Below are positions 1-13,400 of a stretch of DNA of 64,000 nucleotides, one piece after another. The notes below the pieces were generated by a model, which worked only from the letters and a program-made list of their open reading frames with translations, ran no database searches and was not told the DNA's origin. The DNA comes from Ananas comosus (Eukaryota; Streptophyta; Magnoliopsida; Poales; Bromeliaceae): NCBI RefSeq assembly GCF_001540865.1, contig NC_033627.1, positions 1-64,000 on the forward strand, given 5' to 3'. The stretch's first letter is position 1, and the number at the start of each line of letters is the position of its first letter. The translations under genes were made by a program, and so were the position numbers.

Positions 1-775
1 CCCTAAACCCATAAACCCTAAACCCTAAACCCTAAACCCTAAAACCCTAACCCTGAACCCTGAACCCTGAACCCGGGTGAACCCTGAACCCTGAAACCCT
101 GAACCCTGAAACCCTGAACCCTGAATCCTGGAACCCTGAACCTGACCCTGACACCTGAACCCTGAACCCTGAACCCTGAACCCTGAACCCGTGAACCCTG
201 AACCCTGAACCCTGAACCCTGAACCCTGAACCCTATGAACCCTAAACCCTAAACCCTGAACCCTAAAACCTGAACCTAAAACCCTAAACCCTAAACCCTA
301 ACCTAAACCCTAATACCCCTAAACCCTAAAACCTAAGCCCTAAAGCCCTAAGCCCTAAGCCCTAAGCCCTAGCCCTAAAGCCCTAAAGCCCTTAAAGCCC
401 TAAAACCCTAACCCTAAGCCCTAACCCTAAAGCCTAAAGCCCTAAAGCCCTAAAGCCTAAGCCTAAGCCGTAAGCCCTAAGTCCCTAGCCCTAAGCCCTA
501 AGCCCTAAGCCCTAAAACCCTAAGCCCTAAGCCCTAAAACCCTAAGCCCTAAGCCCTAACCATAACCCTAAGCCCTAAAACCTAGCCCCTAAGCCCTAAA
601 AACCCTAAGCCCTAAACCTAAACCTAAGCCTAAGCCTAAAACCCTAAGCCTAAAACCCTAAACCCTAAGCCCTAACCCTAAGCCCTAAGCCTAAGCCTAA
701 GCCCTAGCTAGCCTAAACCCTAAAACCCTAAAAACCCTAAAACCCTAAACTAAAACCTTACCCTAAACCCTAAAA
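1..775. repeat. Telomere repeat array (CCCTAAA type) with variant blocks
   Basis: The first 775 bases are head-to-tail copies of the plant telomere unit read as CCCTAAA, which is the C-rich strand at a left chromosome end. The array is not uniform. Canonical CCCTAAA units occupy about 1-50, 238-325 and 715-770. CCCTGAA variants fill about 51-237, and CCCTAAG variants fill about 326-700. Many units have one base more or less in the A or C run. Unique AT-rich DNA starts right after the last unit. Variant units in the inner part of a telomere are normal. The dense length errors could also be base-calling noise. Confidence 0.95.
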
Positions 776-2370
776 AAAAAATATTATATCTTTTCTAATA
801 AGTATCACACGCATTTTCTTATATTAAATAATTTCAAAAGAATATGCATTACATCAAATTGCATTAATCAGGAAATGAAATTAAATTAACCGAAATGTGT
901 AAAAATACGGAAAAAATAATTGTTTATATACTACTGCATTCGAGGCAATATTTTGTGCCGTTCATTTTGCTTATATTACCAACAACACTTATTTTTACAA
1001 AACCAAAAATAAAATATAAATTCTGTTAAACGACATGTGGGACCTACATATAGGGGTGAACACTCGCAGAGTAATAACGGTGGATTACACACGTTCCAAA
1101 CCAAAATCTTTTTTGGTAAAAAAACGCAAACACATCAAAAACAGACTTTACAATAAGGAAAGAGGGCCATGCTTCATACACAGTCGAGGCCCATACTCTG
1201 AACACCGAAATCCTAAAGGTCCTAAAAGCCTGAAGCTTGAAAGGCTTTGAAAGGCCCCAAGACTCCCAAGCCCAAAGCCTAAGCCCCAAGGCCTTACACC
1301 AAATAAAATTAAAAAAGTAAGCCCCTGAAGGTCCTAAAGTCTGTAAAGCCTGAAATGCCTTTAAAAGGCCTAAAGCTTGACTAGATGTGTAAAGTCACAT
1401 AATTGGGTGTGACTGAGCTTAGTCTTGGCTACTTACAGGCCCCATATGTAACTTACGTTGAAGCCTATCTGCATCAATTAGATTTTGTGTTAATATGATT
1501 GGGCTTATTTGAGTTGGTAGCCTATAACTTATATCTGATTTTGAGTCGGCCTCCTATATAGATTTTCATCTTGCTTAGTTCATATAAAGTTCATAAACAA
1601 AGTATTAAGAAAAGAAGTACCAAACAGACAATAATACAGTAGAAATATTTAAAAAATAAACATTGAAACACAAAAATGTTATCATTGGTTTAGATTTAAA
1701 CACAATAATAAAGGAAACATTAGAAAAAAAAAAAAAAAAAAAAACATATAAGCGAGTACAAAACTAGCCAGGCTAAAGAGTTAAAGAAAATAACTAAATA
1801 ACAAAAGAAAGCAAAATTGAGTTAAAAACACAAAATTAATTTTATCTTGTAAAGGGAGATACCCCGAATATTTAGTTCTATTCAACAAAATGTTATCAAC
1901 TAAAAATTTGTAAGAATGAAAAGTTTAATCAAAAGAATAAAATTTCTCTAAATATGACGATCTTTGCACATATATAAATTAAAAGAAAACAGTAATTGTG
2001 GATGACAAAACACGAACAAATGCAACCTTAAATCATAACGATGAAATTGGAACAAAAAATAAAGAAAATCAATTCAAAATAGTTAAAAATAGGATAACAA
2101 AACTAGCAAGATAACTAAACCCCTAAAGCCTTAAACCCTATACACATGTTGATAATAATAAAAAACAAAAAAAAAATTTTAAAAAAAATAGCGGGTGTTC
2201 TCCATATATTTTATTTTTGATTACGACAAATAAAAAGGAATAATTTTGTGCGATTTCTTCAAAATGTTACCAACATTTCTAATTGTTTTATTTCTAAAGT
2301 TTAAAAAAAAAATGAACGAAGCGGGATTATTTGCTACCGTTCTATCTCTCAAAAAAAAAATTTGAAAAAA
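776..2370. repeat. Subtelomeric tandem satellite, copy 1
   Basis: This is the first of three diverged direct copies of a unit of about 1.6-1.7 kb. Landmarks in order are a segment starting near 780 with 'tattatatcttttcta', a 'catcacatcaa' segment, a 'gtgggaccta' segment near 1035, 'caaaaacagacttt' near 1137, a run of 'aaggcc'-rich sequence at 1200-1375, and a 'gcgggtgttctcc' segment near 2190. The same order recurs from about 2371 and about 4071. A short telomere-like stub lies at about 2118-2147. No coding potential is visible. Confidence 0.85.
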
Positions 2371-4070
2371 AAAAATATTATGTCTTTTCTAGTAAGTATC
2401 ACACGCATTGTTTTTTATATCAGATAATTTCAAATAGAATATGCATCACATCAATTTAATCAGGAAATAAAATTAAAGTTAACCGAAAAGTAAAAAAAAA
2501 AAAAAGAAAAAAAGATTGTTTATATACTATTGCATACGAAGGCAATGTTTTGTGCCGTTTTCATTTTGCTTATATTACCAACAACACTTTATGTTTACAA
2601 AATCATAAAATAAATAAATAAAAATAAAAATTTCTGTTAAACCGACATGTGGGACCCACAAATGAGGGGTGATACACTGTACACTTCGTTGTAATATATG
2701 CGGTAAACCGCAGGGTAATAACGGTGGATTACACACGATCCAAAACCCAAACTTTCTTTTTTTGGTATAAAAACGAAACAGACCAAAAACAGACTTTACC
2801 AAATAAGGAAAGAAGGCCGGGCTTTTCAAAACGGTTGATTATACACGATCCAAAACCCAAACTTTCTTTTGTTGGTATAAAAATGAAACACACCAAAAAC
2901 AGACTTTACCAAATAAGAAAAGAACGACGGGCTTTTCAAACACAGTTGCGGCCCATACCATGAAGCCCGAAATCCTAAAGGTCCTAAAAGCCCGAAGCCT
3001 GAAAGGCCTTTAAACGGCCCCAAGGCTCCAAGCCCAAGGCCCCAAGCCCCAAGGCCTTACACCAAATAAAATTAAAAAAAGTAAGCCCCTGAAGGTCCTA
3101 AAGTCCGCAAAGCCCGAAAGGCCTTTAAAAGGCCCAAAGCTTGAGCTAGGACAGTGTAAAGTCCACATAATTGGGTGTGACTTGAGCTTAGTCTCGGGCT
3201 ACTTCCTCGGCCTCATATTTAACTTGCGTGAAATCAATTTAGATTTGGGTGAAATATGGATTGGGCTAATTTGGAGCTTGGTAAGGCCCATGTGACTGAT
3301 ATCTGATTTTGACTCGGCCTACCAAACAGACAATAATACAAAGAAACATTTAAAAAATAAAACATTAAAACACAAAAATGTTATCAGGTTTAGCATTTAA
3401 ATACAAAAATACAGGAAATATTAGCGGAAAAAAAAAGAACATATAAGAGAGTACAAAACTAGCCAGGCTAAAGAGTTAAAGAAAATAACTAAATAACGAA
3501 AGAAAATAAAATTGAGTTAAAAACACAAAAATAATTTTATCTTGTAAAGGAGATACCCCGAATATTTAGTTCTGTTCAACAAAATGTTACCGACAAAAAA
3601 TTTGCAAGAATGAAAGTTTAATCAAAAGAATAAAATTTTTCTAAATATGACAATCTCTGCACATATGTGAATTAAAAAGAAGCAGCAATTGTGGATAACA
3701 AAACATAAACAAATGCAACCATAAATCATGACGATGAAATTGAAACAAAAAATAAAAAAAATCAATTCAAAATAGTTAGAAATAGGATAACAAAACTAGC
3801 CAGGATAACTAAACCCCTAAAACCCTAAACCATATGCACATGTTGATAATAAAAAAAAAGAAGATAATTTTTTAAAAAAAAATAGCGGGTGTTCTCCATA
3901 TATTTAATTTTTTATTACGAAAATAAAAAGAAATAATTTTGTGCAATTTCTTCAAAATGTTACCAACATTTCTAATTGTTTTTATTTCTAAAGTAAAATA
4001 AAAATGAACGAAGCGGAGTTATTTGCTACCGTTCTTTCTCTAAAAATAAAAAAAAAAACAATTGAAAAAA
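2371..4070. repeat. Subtelomeric tandem satellite, copy 2 (with internal 110-bp duplication)
   Basis: Second copy of the subtelomeric unit, clearly aligned to copies 1 and 3. It holds an extra tandem duplication with a 110-bp offset: 'ggtggatta' at 2723 and 'ggttgatta' at 2833 start two similar stretches ending in 'gggcttttcaaa'. This accounts for most of its greater length over copy 1. A telomere-like stub lies at about 3809-3836. Confidence 0.85.
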
Positions 4071-5569
4071 AAATATTATGCCTTTTCACGCATTTTTTTT
4101 AATATCAGATAATTTCAAATAGTATATGCATCACATCAATTGCATTAATCAGGAAATAAAATTAAAGTTAACCGAAATGTGTAAAAGAAAGGAAAAAAAA
4201 ATTTGTTTATATACTATTGCATACGAAGGCAATATTTTGTGCCGTTTTCATTTTGCTTATATTACCAACAACACTTTATTTTTACAAAACCAAAAAGTAA
4301 TAAATAAAAATAAAAATAAAAATTTTTGTTAAACCAACATGTGGGATCCACATATGAGGGGTGATGCACTGTACACTTCATTGTAATATATGCGGTTTAA
4401 CGGTGGATTACACACGGTCCAAAACCCAAACTTTTCTTTTTTGGTAAAAAACGAAACACACCAAAAACAGACTTTACCAAATAAGGAAAGAGGGCCGGGC
4501 CTTTCATACACAGTCGCGGCCCATACCATTAAGCCCGAAATCCTAAAGGTCCTAAAAGTCCGAAGCCTGAAAGGCCTTTAAAAGGCCCCAAGGCCCCAAG
4601 CCCAAGGCCTCAAGCCCCAAGGCCTTACACCGAATAAAATAAAAAAAAGCAACCCCTGAAGGTCCTAAAGTCCGCAAAGCCCGAAAGGCCTTTAAAAGGC
4701 CCCAAGCATGAGCTAGGACTGTGTAAAGTCCACATAATTGGGTGTGACTTGAGATTAGTCTTGGGCTACTTCCTTGGCCCCATATGTAACTTACGTGAAG
4801 CCTATATGCAACAATTTAGATTTGGGTTAAATATGGATTGGGCTTTTTTGGATCTTGGTAAGGCCCATATGACTGATATCTGATTTTGAGTCGGCCTCGT
4901 ACATAGATTTTCATCTTGTTTAGGGCCATATATAAAGGTTTTATAAACAAAGTATAAAGAAAAGAGAGTACAAAACAGACAATAATACAGAGAAACATTT
5001 AGAAAAAAAAACGTTGAAACACAAAAATGTTATCACTGGGTTTAGCATTTAAACACAACAATACAGGAAACATTAGCGGAAAAAAAAAGAACATGTAAGA
5101 GTGTACAAAACTAGCCAGGTTAAAGAGTAAAAGAAAATAACTAAATAACAAAAAAAAATAAAATTGAGTTAAAAACATAAAAATATTTTTATCTTGTAAA
5201 GGGAGATATCCTGAATATTCAGTTCTGTTCTACAAAATGTTACCAATAAAAAATTTGCAAGAATGAAAACTTTAGTCAAAAGAATAAAATTTTTTCAAAG
5301 ACGACGATCTCTGCACAAATGTGAAGGGCCCTTAAATCATGACGATGAAATTGAAACAAAAAATAAAGAAAATCAATTCAAAATAGTTAAAAATAGGATA
5401 ACAAAACTAGCCAAGATAACTAAACTCCTAAAACCCTAAACCCTATACACATGTTGATTAAAAAAAAAAAGAGTTAATTTTTTTTAAAAAAAATAGCGGG
5501 TGTTCTCCATATATTTTATTTTTAATTACGACAAATAAAAAGAAATAATTTTGTGCAATTTCTTCAAAT
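4071..5569. repeat. Subtelomeric tandem satellite, copy 3 (truncated)
   Basis: Third copy of the subtelomeric unit. It follows copies 1 and 2 up to the 'gtgcaatttcttcaaa' segment near 5554-5569, then similarity stops. The expected continuation, seen after 2257 and after 3940, is missing and is replaced by unrelated AT-rich sequence and an inverted repeat. Confidence 0.8.
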
Positions 5570-5728
5570 TTATCTATTTTTCGTTGCTCAAAAGAAAAAG
5601 TCCCTTAACCAAAGAATAACTAATCAAAAAAAAAATATATGGAGAACACCCGCTATTTTTTTTAAAAAAAATTAACTCTTTTTTTTTTTAATCAACATGT
5701 GTATAGGGTTTAGGGTTTTAGGAGTTTA
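5421..5728. repeat. Near-perfect inverted repeat, 96-bp arms, ending at an N
   Basis: The left arm (5421-5516) runs from 'taaactcct' to 'ctccatatat' and belongs to satellite copy 3. The right arm (5633-5728) is its reverse complement with almost no difference, even in the poly-A runs. The 116-bp spacer is AT-rich. The right arm ends one base before a single N at 5729, followed by a poly-A run. The near-identity suggests a very recent event or an assembly join. Confidence 0.85.
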
Positions 5729-5788
5729 NAAAAAAAAAAAAAAAAAAGAGGGCAACTTACAGCATAATATTATGCTCCACAACCACGA

Positions 5789-6000
5789 CTGAAGCTTTCC
5801 ATTTGTGGGCTATTAACGAGACTTACTATTTCCGACTTTACTTATAAGGAAAGACCGCAATTTAACCCAGACCAGAAAAAAGGCTAACCAGTACTAGGAA
5901 TCACCTGATCCATTAATAAAATTCGGACTATTAAGCCCAAATATATACTTTTGAAGCCCAGCTCCCTCCATGTGTGGGCTGTTTCGGGGGCCATTTTCAA
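5789..6000 (+). repeat. Dispersed repeat family, copy A (partial)
   Basis: A diverged copy of a repeat found again at 7907-8185 in the same direction and at 26265-26500 in the opposite direction. Shared landmarks are 'ctttccatttg', 'gggctattaacgaga', 'gactttac' and a 'ccattttc'-like end. No open frame of note. The type of element is unknown. Confidence 0.6.
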
Positions 6001-6179
6001 TGTAACTTTGTATTACACTCGCTTATCCTTTTATCTTTTGAATTTTTTTCTAAGGGCAAGTAGTTTTATTTTATTTTTTTCTAAGGTCAAATGGTTTTGT
6101 TTAAAAAATTTAAATGTACCATAATCTAATATTTAAAGGAGAAAAAAGAAGTGGAGAGGTCTCGCTGAAAGGTTGTGCG

Positions 6180-6302
6180 CTAAAACCCTAAAATCCTAAA
6201 CCCTAAATCCTAAATTCTAAAATCCTTTAGTAAAATTAGACTGTTTGCGTCAATTAAGTCCGAAAACCCTAGACCCTAAAACCCTAAATCCTAAACCCTA
6301 AC
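6180..6302. repeat. Interstitial telomere-like repeats
   Basis: Two short runs of degenerate telomere-like units (ccctaaa, tcctaaa) lie at 6180-6230 and 6266-6302. They are far too short and degenerate to be a functional telomere. They resemble the stubs inside the satellite units and probably mark old end-joining or repeat spread. Confidence 0.7.
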
Positions 6303-7906
6303 CCAACGGTTATTTAGTGGAATTAAACTAACTATGTTTAACTACTTATTAGTGATTTAACCATATCGATTCCAACATTTCTTTTTGATGTTATCTATCG
6401 TATTAAGAATTTACCGATGGTTATTTGGCCAGGAAATCAGAAAAAACGATAGTAATTTATAAGAATCTAGAGCATGCAAATAAGAAAACATGCAACATTA
6501 TTAGATCTAGTGGTTGCCGTTAAGTTTGACAAAATTTATAATTCAATTAAGAAAAACGATAGTAATTTAAGGGTCTCAAAATGACTTTCTATTCCAGAAA
6601 AAAAGTTAGGCCGAAAAAAGCATATATAAGACACTACACCCCGGATCTGTGAACGAAGTGTCGCCGTACTATAAACTTTCCATTTCGGGTAAAAAAACGA
6701 AACAACCCAAAAGTAGACTTTACCAAATGTGGATGTTGGGCTTCGACAAGACCCACTTCGATCCATGGCTAAAAATGGATTGGATTCGGCCCGAGATCTA
6801 TGGGGGCGAACGTACGGTCGCAGCGGACCAAATCATTGCGCGACCTGAATAGCTGGACCGGATCCTGCAGGCCCGGTTTGACCGGTTGGGTTCAGGAGAA
6901 TCTGGACCAATGGGCTAGAGCCTCAACTCTGGCCTAGTAGGCCTCGTCTGCGGGGACCGCTCGTTCTTCGCAGGCTGGGAAATCTGTGATAACATTATTT
7001 TGGTCCACAGAAATCAGGGCCGAATTAGTTTGACCAAACTTTGGTCTAACTAGCTAAATAGACCGAAGAGCCATGTTATTTTCCTCAATTCGGCCTAAAA
7101 TGGGAATTGGGTTCTCTTAACTGTATCCCATAGGCCCTGGTAGGAAGCCCCACCCATGACTCTGTAGACAGCGGGGCCCTTCCTTAGGTTTTGTTCGTCC
7201 CAGTGCCCATAGGGCTTTAATAGTAGACTCATAGGCCGCGAGCCCAAATTGGTTCGGTAAGGTGTGGAGTCCAGGATTGTTTCGAACACAAGTCCGATCC
7301 AATTATAAACTTACATGTTGGGTGATGCTGCACTAGAATAAACACCAATTCCATCTTCGGAATTAGGCCCAAGTACGTTGACCGGGCCCAAGTTTTGTTA
7401 TCATAGGCCCATTGGCCTAAACATTTGCTTAATCAAAGAAAGAAAGGCCGTAAGCCCAAGCCCAAATATGAACATAGATGTGAGACGCATGACTCATGTG
7501 CTTGTTCCAAAAGTCGGGCTAAACTAGTTTAACCGTGTGGACCCTGTGGTCTACTGTAGCCTGTAGTTCTATAAAGACAAAAAAAAAATAAAAATAAAAA
7601 ATAAAAAAAATAAAGAGTTCGGATTTAGGGTTCAACTTTAAAAAATTATTAAGGCCTCTCTTTATGTATCAAATATATAAATATTTTTTAATAAATTATG
7701 GAGACATAAATAATAAAATATATATGAGTCAAAACGAGGCCTAGAATAATTACATAACAAAAAATATAGTTTTCTCTAAATTTATCTATATTTTATCACT
7801 AATCGAAAAAAAAAAAGAAAAAAAAGGGGCATTTTAACACACGTATACAGGGGTGGGGAATTGAGGGAAAAGGAAAGGAAAAATTTGCCACCTAATACCC
7901 TGCAAG
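6303..7906. other. Gene-free subtelomeric DNA
   Basis: No supported gene. A stretch at 6640-6740 resembles the satellite segment that carries 'caaaagtagactttaccaaa'. The rest (6750-7550) is mixed-composition DNA with many stops in all frames, and 7560-7830 is AT-rich. Short open frames here have no recognisable domain. Confidence 0.6.
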
Positions 7907-8185
7907 TGAAACTTTCCATTTTGGGGCTATTAACGAGAGTTATTATTTTCGACTTTACCTAAAAAGAAAAGTCCCGCCACTTTACCGCAGGGGGAAGATT
8001 AAATGATCAGAGATAGGCCAAATCAGGCCCGTAGGAGTAAATGGATCCAATAACGGCTCACTAATAAAAGATGGATACGGTGTTCAAATAAAATGGGCCT
8101 TAACGGGCTGGACAAGGGCCCAGTACAGTTCTCCCAGCACATTGTTTACTTCCTCGGCCATTTTGGGTAAAATTACTGGGCTTTC
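7907..8185 (+). repeat. Dispersed repeat family, copy B
   Basis: Fuller copy of the repeat also seen at 5789-6000 (same strand) and 26265-26500 (opposite strand). It starts 'gaaactttccatttt', passes 'ggctattaacgagag', 'ggatccaataacgg' and 'aataaaatgggcc', and ends near 'ggccattttggg'. No protein-coding frame is seen. Confidence 0.65.
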
Positions 8186-10431
8186 AGTTTTAGGTAATGT
8201 CTAAAATAGTAACTTTAGGTAATGTCTAAAATAGTAACTCTCGTCGATGGCCCAAAATCGAAAGGCTTACTATTGGGGCCGAAAATATGTACTGCGTCAC
8301 AAGTTTTTGCCCCTTTTTTTAAAAAAATAACGCATAAGATTTTTATTTTTATTTTTTTTCTATTCGGGTGTAGTGATGGAAAAAAATGATTGCTTAATGG
8401 AAAATTTTGATGGAGCAATAGCAACAAGTTTATTTTTCTAATTTTTTTCTTTTTAATCAGCTTGTACATAACTAAAAGAGAGTTACACCGAACCTGCCTA
8501 AGTTTTTTCTTTCTTTGCTTGAACCAAAACGTATTTCTATTCTTTATTACTTAAACCGAACTGGGTCACACTTCTGTATTAGGCTAAACTGTTTCTTTTC
8601 CTTCGACTGTTAGTTTCGTTCATCAGCAAAATGAATCTCGCCTCTTATCATCGCCTTTTCCGTTGCCCTTTTTTTCGATATCTTTTTATTTTTTTATTTT
8701 TTCTTTAATTATATACCATCGCATCACACTGGTTATTACACTAGTAAAGCTCTAAGTCTACTATAGTGACAGCTTGCAACTAGAAGTCTAGAACGGTAGA
8801 AGGCCTGGCCATTCTCAGTGTTTGGCCTAGCTTTATCATTTGCAAAATGGACTTTGGGCTAAAATATATTATTTGGTTGCTCACATCAATTTAGCGGTGT
8901 AGTTCAGAGGTGTAATTACAATTTTACTATAGATCACAAGATATTTATTTAGATATTAAATTCCAAAAAAACATTTTCTATACATTTATCTATACAGATA
9001 TACGTCCGGGCAATAGCATTAGAGTGGTGACTAGGTTGTATTTGAATGCAATCAAATTGTCGGAAATGTTGACCAGGTCAAGCTGTGACTAGCTCAAACA
9101 CACTTTGGGATGGAGATCGGTTATTAGATTGACCATCGAATGCGTGAAGATTAGGTGATTCAGTTGAGAAAAAATCGATTAAACTATATTATTTTTCAAT
9201 AGGTAAAATTAAGCAAACTAGAAGCTTAACATAAACGGCTTAACTGAAAAAAGTGAATTGATTATATATTATTAGTGACAAGAGATTACGAAGGTTATAA
9301 AATAAGACTGAGCTAAAATATACTTTTAGAAAGTTCTTAAACAAAAGGCATAAAAAGACTATAGACTATTCTATTCCTAAAAAAGCTGTGAAATGCTGTA
9401 ATTAAAAAGAGAATTAATAATACAGTGATCTTGTATTTGTGAGAATGACTTTTATTACAAATGTCTTTGTCCTGTTTATAATATTTTATGTTAGCTTGCA
9501 ATTAACGGACGACCGCATCTTGGGGAGGGCTAGAGTTGCATTTTATTGACTGCAGGAATTACCCACACGTTCTCATCCGTTTCCATCCAAAGTCCTTTCA
9601 TCTTCGGATGTTTTTTTGGTTTCTTTCGGCTCTTGGCGTACCTCAAAACTATTTTTTAGTACTCCAACAAACTTCGTGCTTCTCACCATCTCAACAGACC
9701 AGAAAATTAGTTCGCTGAAAAAATCTGCAGAAGATTGGATCCTAAGTTTAATTTAAACACCAATAATTATTGTGAGAAGAGAGAAAGGCTCGCTGGTTGC
9801 AACCTCTTCAAACTCTGGTGCCGGGCTACTCGGCTCGCGTACAGTGCCAACACCCATGTACCACGCACTGCCCGACTCGCGGTATATCCACCAGCGGAAC
9901 GCCAAGATGCCTTACTAGTTACTCTCCGGGTCAGGTTCCCCCTCCCGGCGCAGTGTGCAGTGTGAACGTGCGATTGGTCCCGTGAATCACACGCGAGGCG
10001 CGCTCCCTCAATCCGGGCCGGAAAAAGTAGCTGGAGAAAAGATGCAGCGCAGTGCGCACCCACACACGCCCACGCGGCGCCACGCAACTCCCTCGTCTTC
10101 TCCCCTTCCCACTCCTTCCTTACAGTAAGCGCTTTAGCCTTTCCGGCCACGCCGATTTGCGTTCCTCAGAAACGTTCTCTCACATTCGCCGCCGCCGCTG
10201 CTGATTGGTGCGAGGAGGGCGCGAAGCCCGGCGAGAGACAGCTCCGAAACGAAGGACGAGCGTAACTCACTCGAGGAGAGGAGAGGAGAGGAGAGGGGCA
10301 GTGGGAGTGGGAGTGCGAGGGCGAGGTGCTTCTGCCTTTTCCCTTCCGCCCACCTTTAATGAATTTGTATTGATGTACACATATATATATATATATATTT
10401 TTTTTGTTTAAAACTTTCAGTGCGAAGCGCG
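8186..10431. other. Intergenic region upstream of the paladin-like gene
   Basis: AT-rich to about 9780, then markedly GC-rich from about 9800 to 10350, as expected of a promoter and 5' UTR. Two inverted CCAAT-like 'attgg' motifs lie at about 9971 and 10203. A possible 5' UTR intron is suggested by a T-rich tract ending 'aaactttcag' at 10411-10420, eleven bases before the start codon. No other gene is supported. Confidence 0.5.
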
Positions 10432-13400
10432 ATGACGTCTGGCGAGAAAAAGGCGGACGCCCTGTTCCCGACATCGTCCTCGTGCACTCCCGTCCCGCAC
10501 GCGGCGGAGACGGAGCACGTGATGAACTACAGGGGAGGATCGGTGCTCGGCAAGAAGACCATTCTCAAGAGCGATCATTTCCCCGGCTGCCAGAACAAGC
10601 GCTTGACCCCGCAAATCGACGGCGCTCCCAATTATAGGCAGGTCTGTCTGCGTTAAAACCCGCCGATCCTATGCTGTATATCTTACACTCTCTTTTCCCA
10701 TCTCCCCCCAACTCCCCGCTTCCTATTCGGCAAGGAATTAATTGCAGCAGTCGCCAGCTGCTGCTTTCCTTTCCCTCTCTTGCTATTTCTCCCAAACATA
10801 TCGGCTGCTTCGGGACGCTAGCCACTTCTTGTCTCGGAACATTGGTGAATATCCGCCTAAACTGCCGTAACTTAAACGAGATATTTGATCTTCGATCCAA
10901 GCTTCAATTATTCTGTTGCTGTTAGCCAGTAGATGGCACTTGTATTTTCAGCGCCATCTTGGTTTGACAGCGAAACAGAGGCAGGAGAAGAAATCCTGAA
11001 TGAATCTGACAGGCTCTCTGAGTGGTTTATTGCCGGACATACCCTTAGTATTGCCGTGCATTTTGGCAAGCCGTATATTTTTATTCACCACTAGCAATTA
11101 CTCAACAGTTACTAATGATCATCAAATGCATGGATCAGGACCTTCTGTATGTCGAACAATAGCTACACTGATAAGCCTATAATTGCTATATCCAACTGCT
11201 GAGCATCCTATGATTGCCCTTTGGAGTTATAGACAGCTCGGCATTACGGCCTGAATTGTGGGTAACTGGGTATTGATTAGCATAGATATGCTTGTTGAGT
11301 TGCTTCTTGAAGTGTGTACCAGAAATATTAATCTAATCTCACAGTTATTGTGCGATGGTATGATTTCTCTTATCTCTCTTGCTATCTATTGCCATATTTT
11401 TTGCTCATCCCTCGTCTACACTGTAGAAAAGGAACTGACAGTGTTGCTAATGATAAATTTTAAATACTATATTGTTGGTGGCTAATATTTACAGGTCCAT
11501 GTTGCAGCGAGTACATTCGTGCATGTATTTGCGAATTCAATCGATTGTAGATAGCTTGAGCATTAAATGAGTTGACATTAACTAGGTCTAAATACTCAAG
11601 CTATCTGCATCAATTGATTTCCATATACTAATTTCTTAGTTACAGTTTCTATTCAAGTGGTACCCACTTTCCTTCTGGCTATTCTCTCTCTATTTTTTTC
11701 CTTTTATTCTTTTACTTCTATATGAAAAAAAAAAACTGTAACTATTTTACCATTTTTCATGCATTCTGACACATTATTTGAATTGCACAACAATGCTACA
11801 AAAGTGTGCCTTCTTAAATTCTATAAACTTCCTCCTTGAATGTGCTTCATACATGTTCGACATGCTTCATGTTCTTATTTATCTTTCTTAACTGCTTAGG
11901 CCGGATCCTTACGTGTACATGGTGTAGCAATACCTACCATTGATGGGATAAGAAATGTACTCAATCATATTGGAAGACAAAAGATTGGAAAGCAAGCACG
12001 AATTCTGTGGCACAACCTCCGAGAAGAACCAGTAAGATGATTTGATTCCTCATTTTGTATAATTCATTATGCCTGCCACTAGATAACATGAAATATGCCT
12101 TTTCTTTATTACTAATATCATTGGGTTTGATTAACTTATGTTGTACCTTTAATTCTTGAGTAGGTTATCTACATCAATGGTCGCCCATTTGTTCTGCGAG
12201 ATGTTGAAAGACCCTTCTCTAATCTTGAGTATACGGTTAGTTAAGAAACTTTATAGTATCCAATTTTGATTTATATATTAGTTTGCTTGTAGAGTATTCT
12301 TTACAAAAAGTCATCCTGTTTCCTTATTGACTGGTACTATATTTGCTATTTTAATTAACAGAAGTGGAAAAAGTAAGTTTATAACTTCCTTGTGTACTCA
12401 TGTTGCTTAGACTTGCAAAGAATGTTTTTGGCACTAGACATTGAGTGAAATATGTCGAATACTTGACATCACTGCAACTTTAGTCTTCTCCCAAAAAGGA
12501 ATCATCCTTTATCTTTTGATATACTTCGTGATAAGTGTAATTCACCATTTTGAGGAGAAATGAATGGGGAAATCTTTGATGCACTTAGGGGCATCAATGG
12601 CACCAAAACTTGTTGACCTGATCCAAGTGCTCTTGGAACTGATTTAATTTTGGAGTTACAGATTGGCTACTTACGACATTCCCATTGTTTTTTGAATCTG
12701 AAATAATATATTTACCAAAACCCGACTCAATATCCTAGGTACAGCGTTCAGGATATATTTGGATCCATCTAAATGCACTTGATGGCTTATTGAATTCAGA
12801 TCCTTTATGTATCTTCTTTGAAACCAACTCTCTAACACTTCCAGGCCTACTGATATTTTTTCCAAAGCATTGTTCGCTTTAGTAGTTAAATTCATGCTTA
12901 CCTTTATTTAAGTATTCCTTCACCTTAGTGTGGACCTATACAAGAATGAAATCTTGCAAATGCCTGCTATTACAATTTCCAAATCACCGTTATTTGAGAA
13001 GGCATGAAATAGTAATGTATTAAAAAGTCTAAAGATACTACAACGTTCCGTTATTTGAGAAGCATGAAATAGTAATGTATTAAAAAGTCTAAAGATACCA
13101 CAACGTCAAATGGTAATACATTTCATGGATGTGGCTTCATGGACAAAGCCATTACACTGAGGAGGCGCATTCGAAATGACAGGAAGGAAAGGCTTTCTAA
13201 AATTATGTCCCCTCTATTAAATTTATCATCAATACATTTCAAACAACATCCTGTTGCTATTTAGATTTCGGAGCATCATTTCTATGATTTATCAAAATAG
13301 TTTAAAAGGTATATTGATGACCCTTTTTTTAACATGAAGTGGTCATGTTAGCCTGCTATTCCTTTATTAATGTTTCCAAATTATGCGGCTTGTGATTAAG

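Noticed and set aside
9767..10150. 127-codon open frame on the minus strand upstream of the paladin-like gene
   Set aside because: It lies in the GC-rich promoter and leader. There is no recognisable domain, and overlapping frames of similar length exist on both strands.
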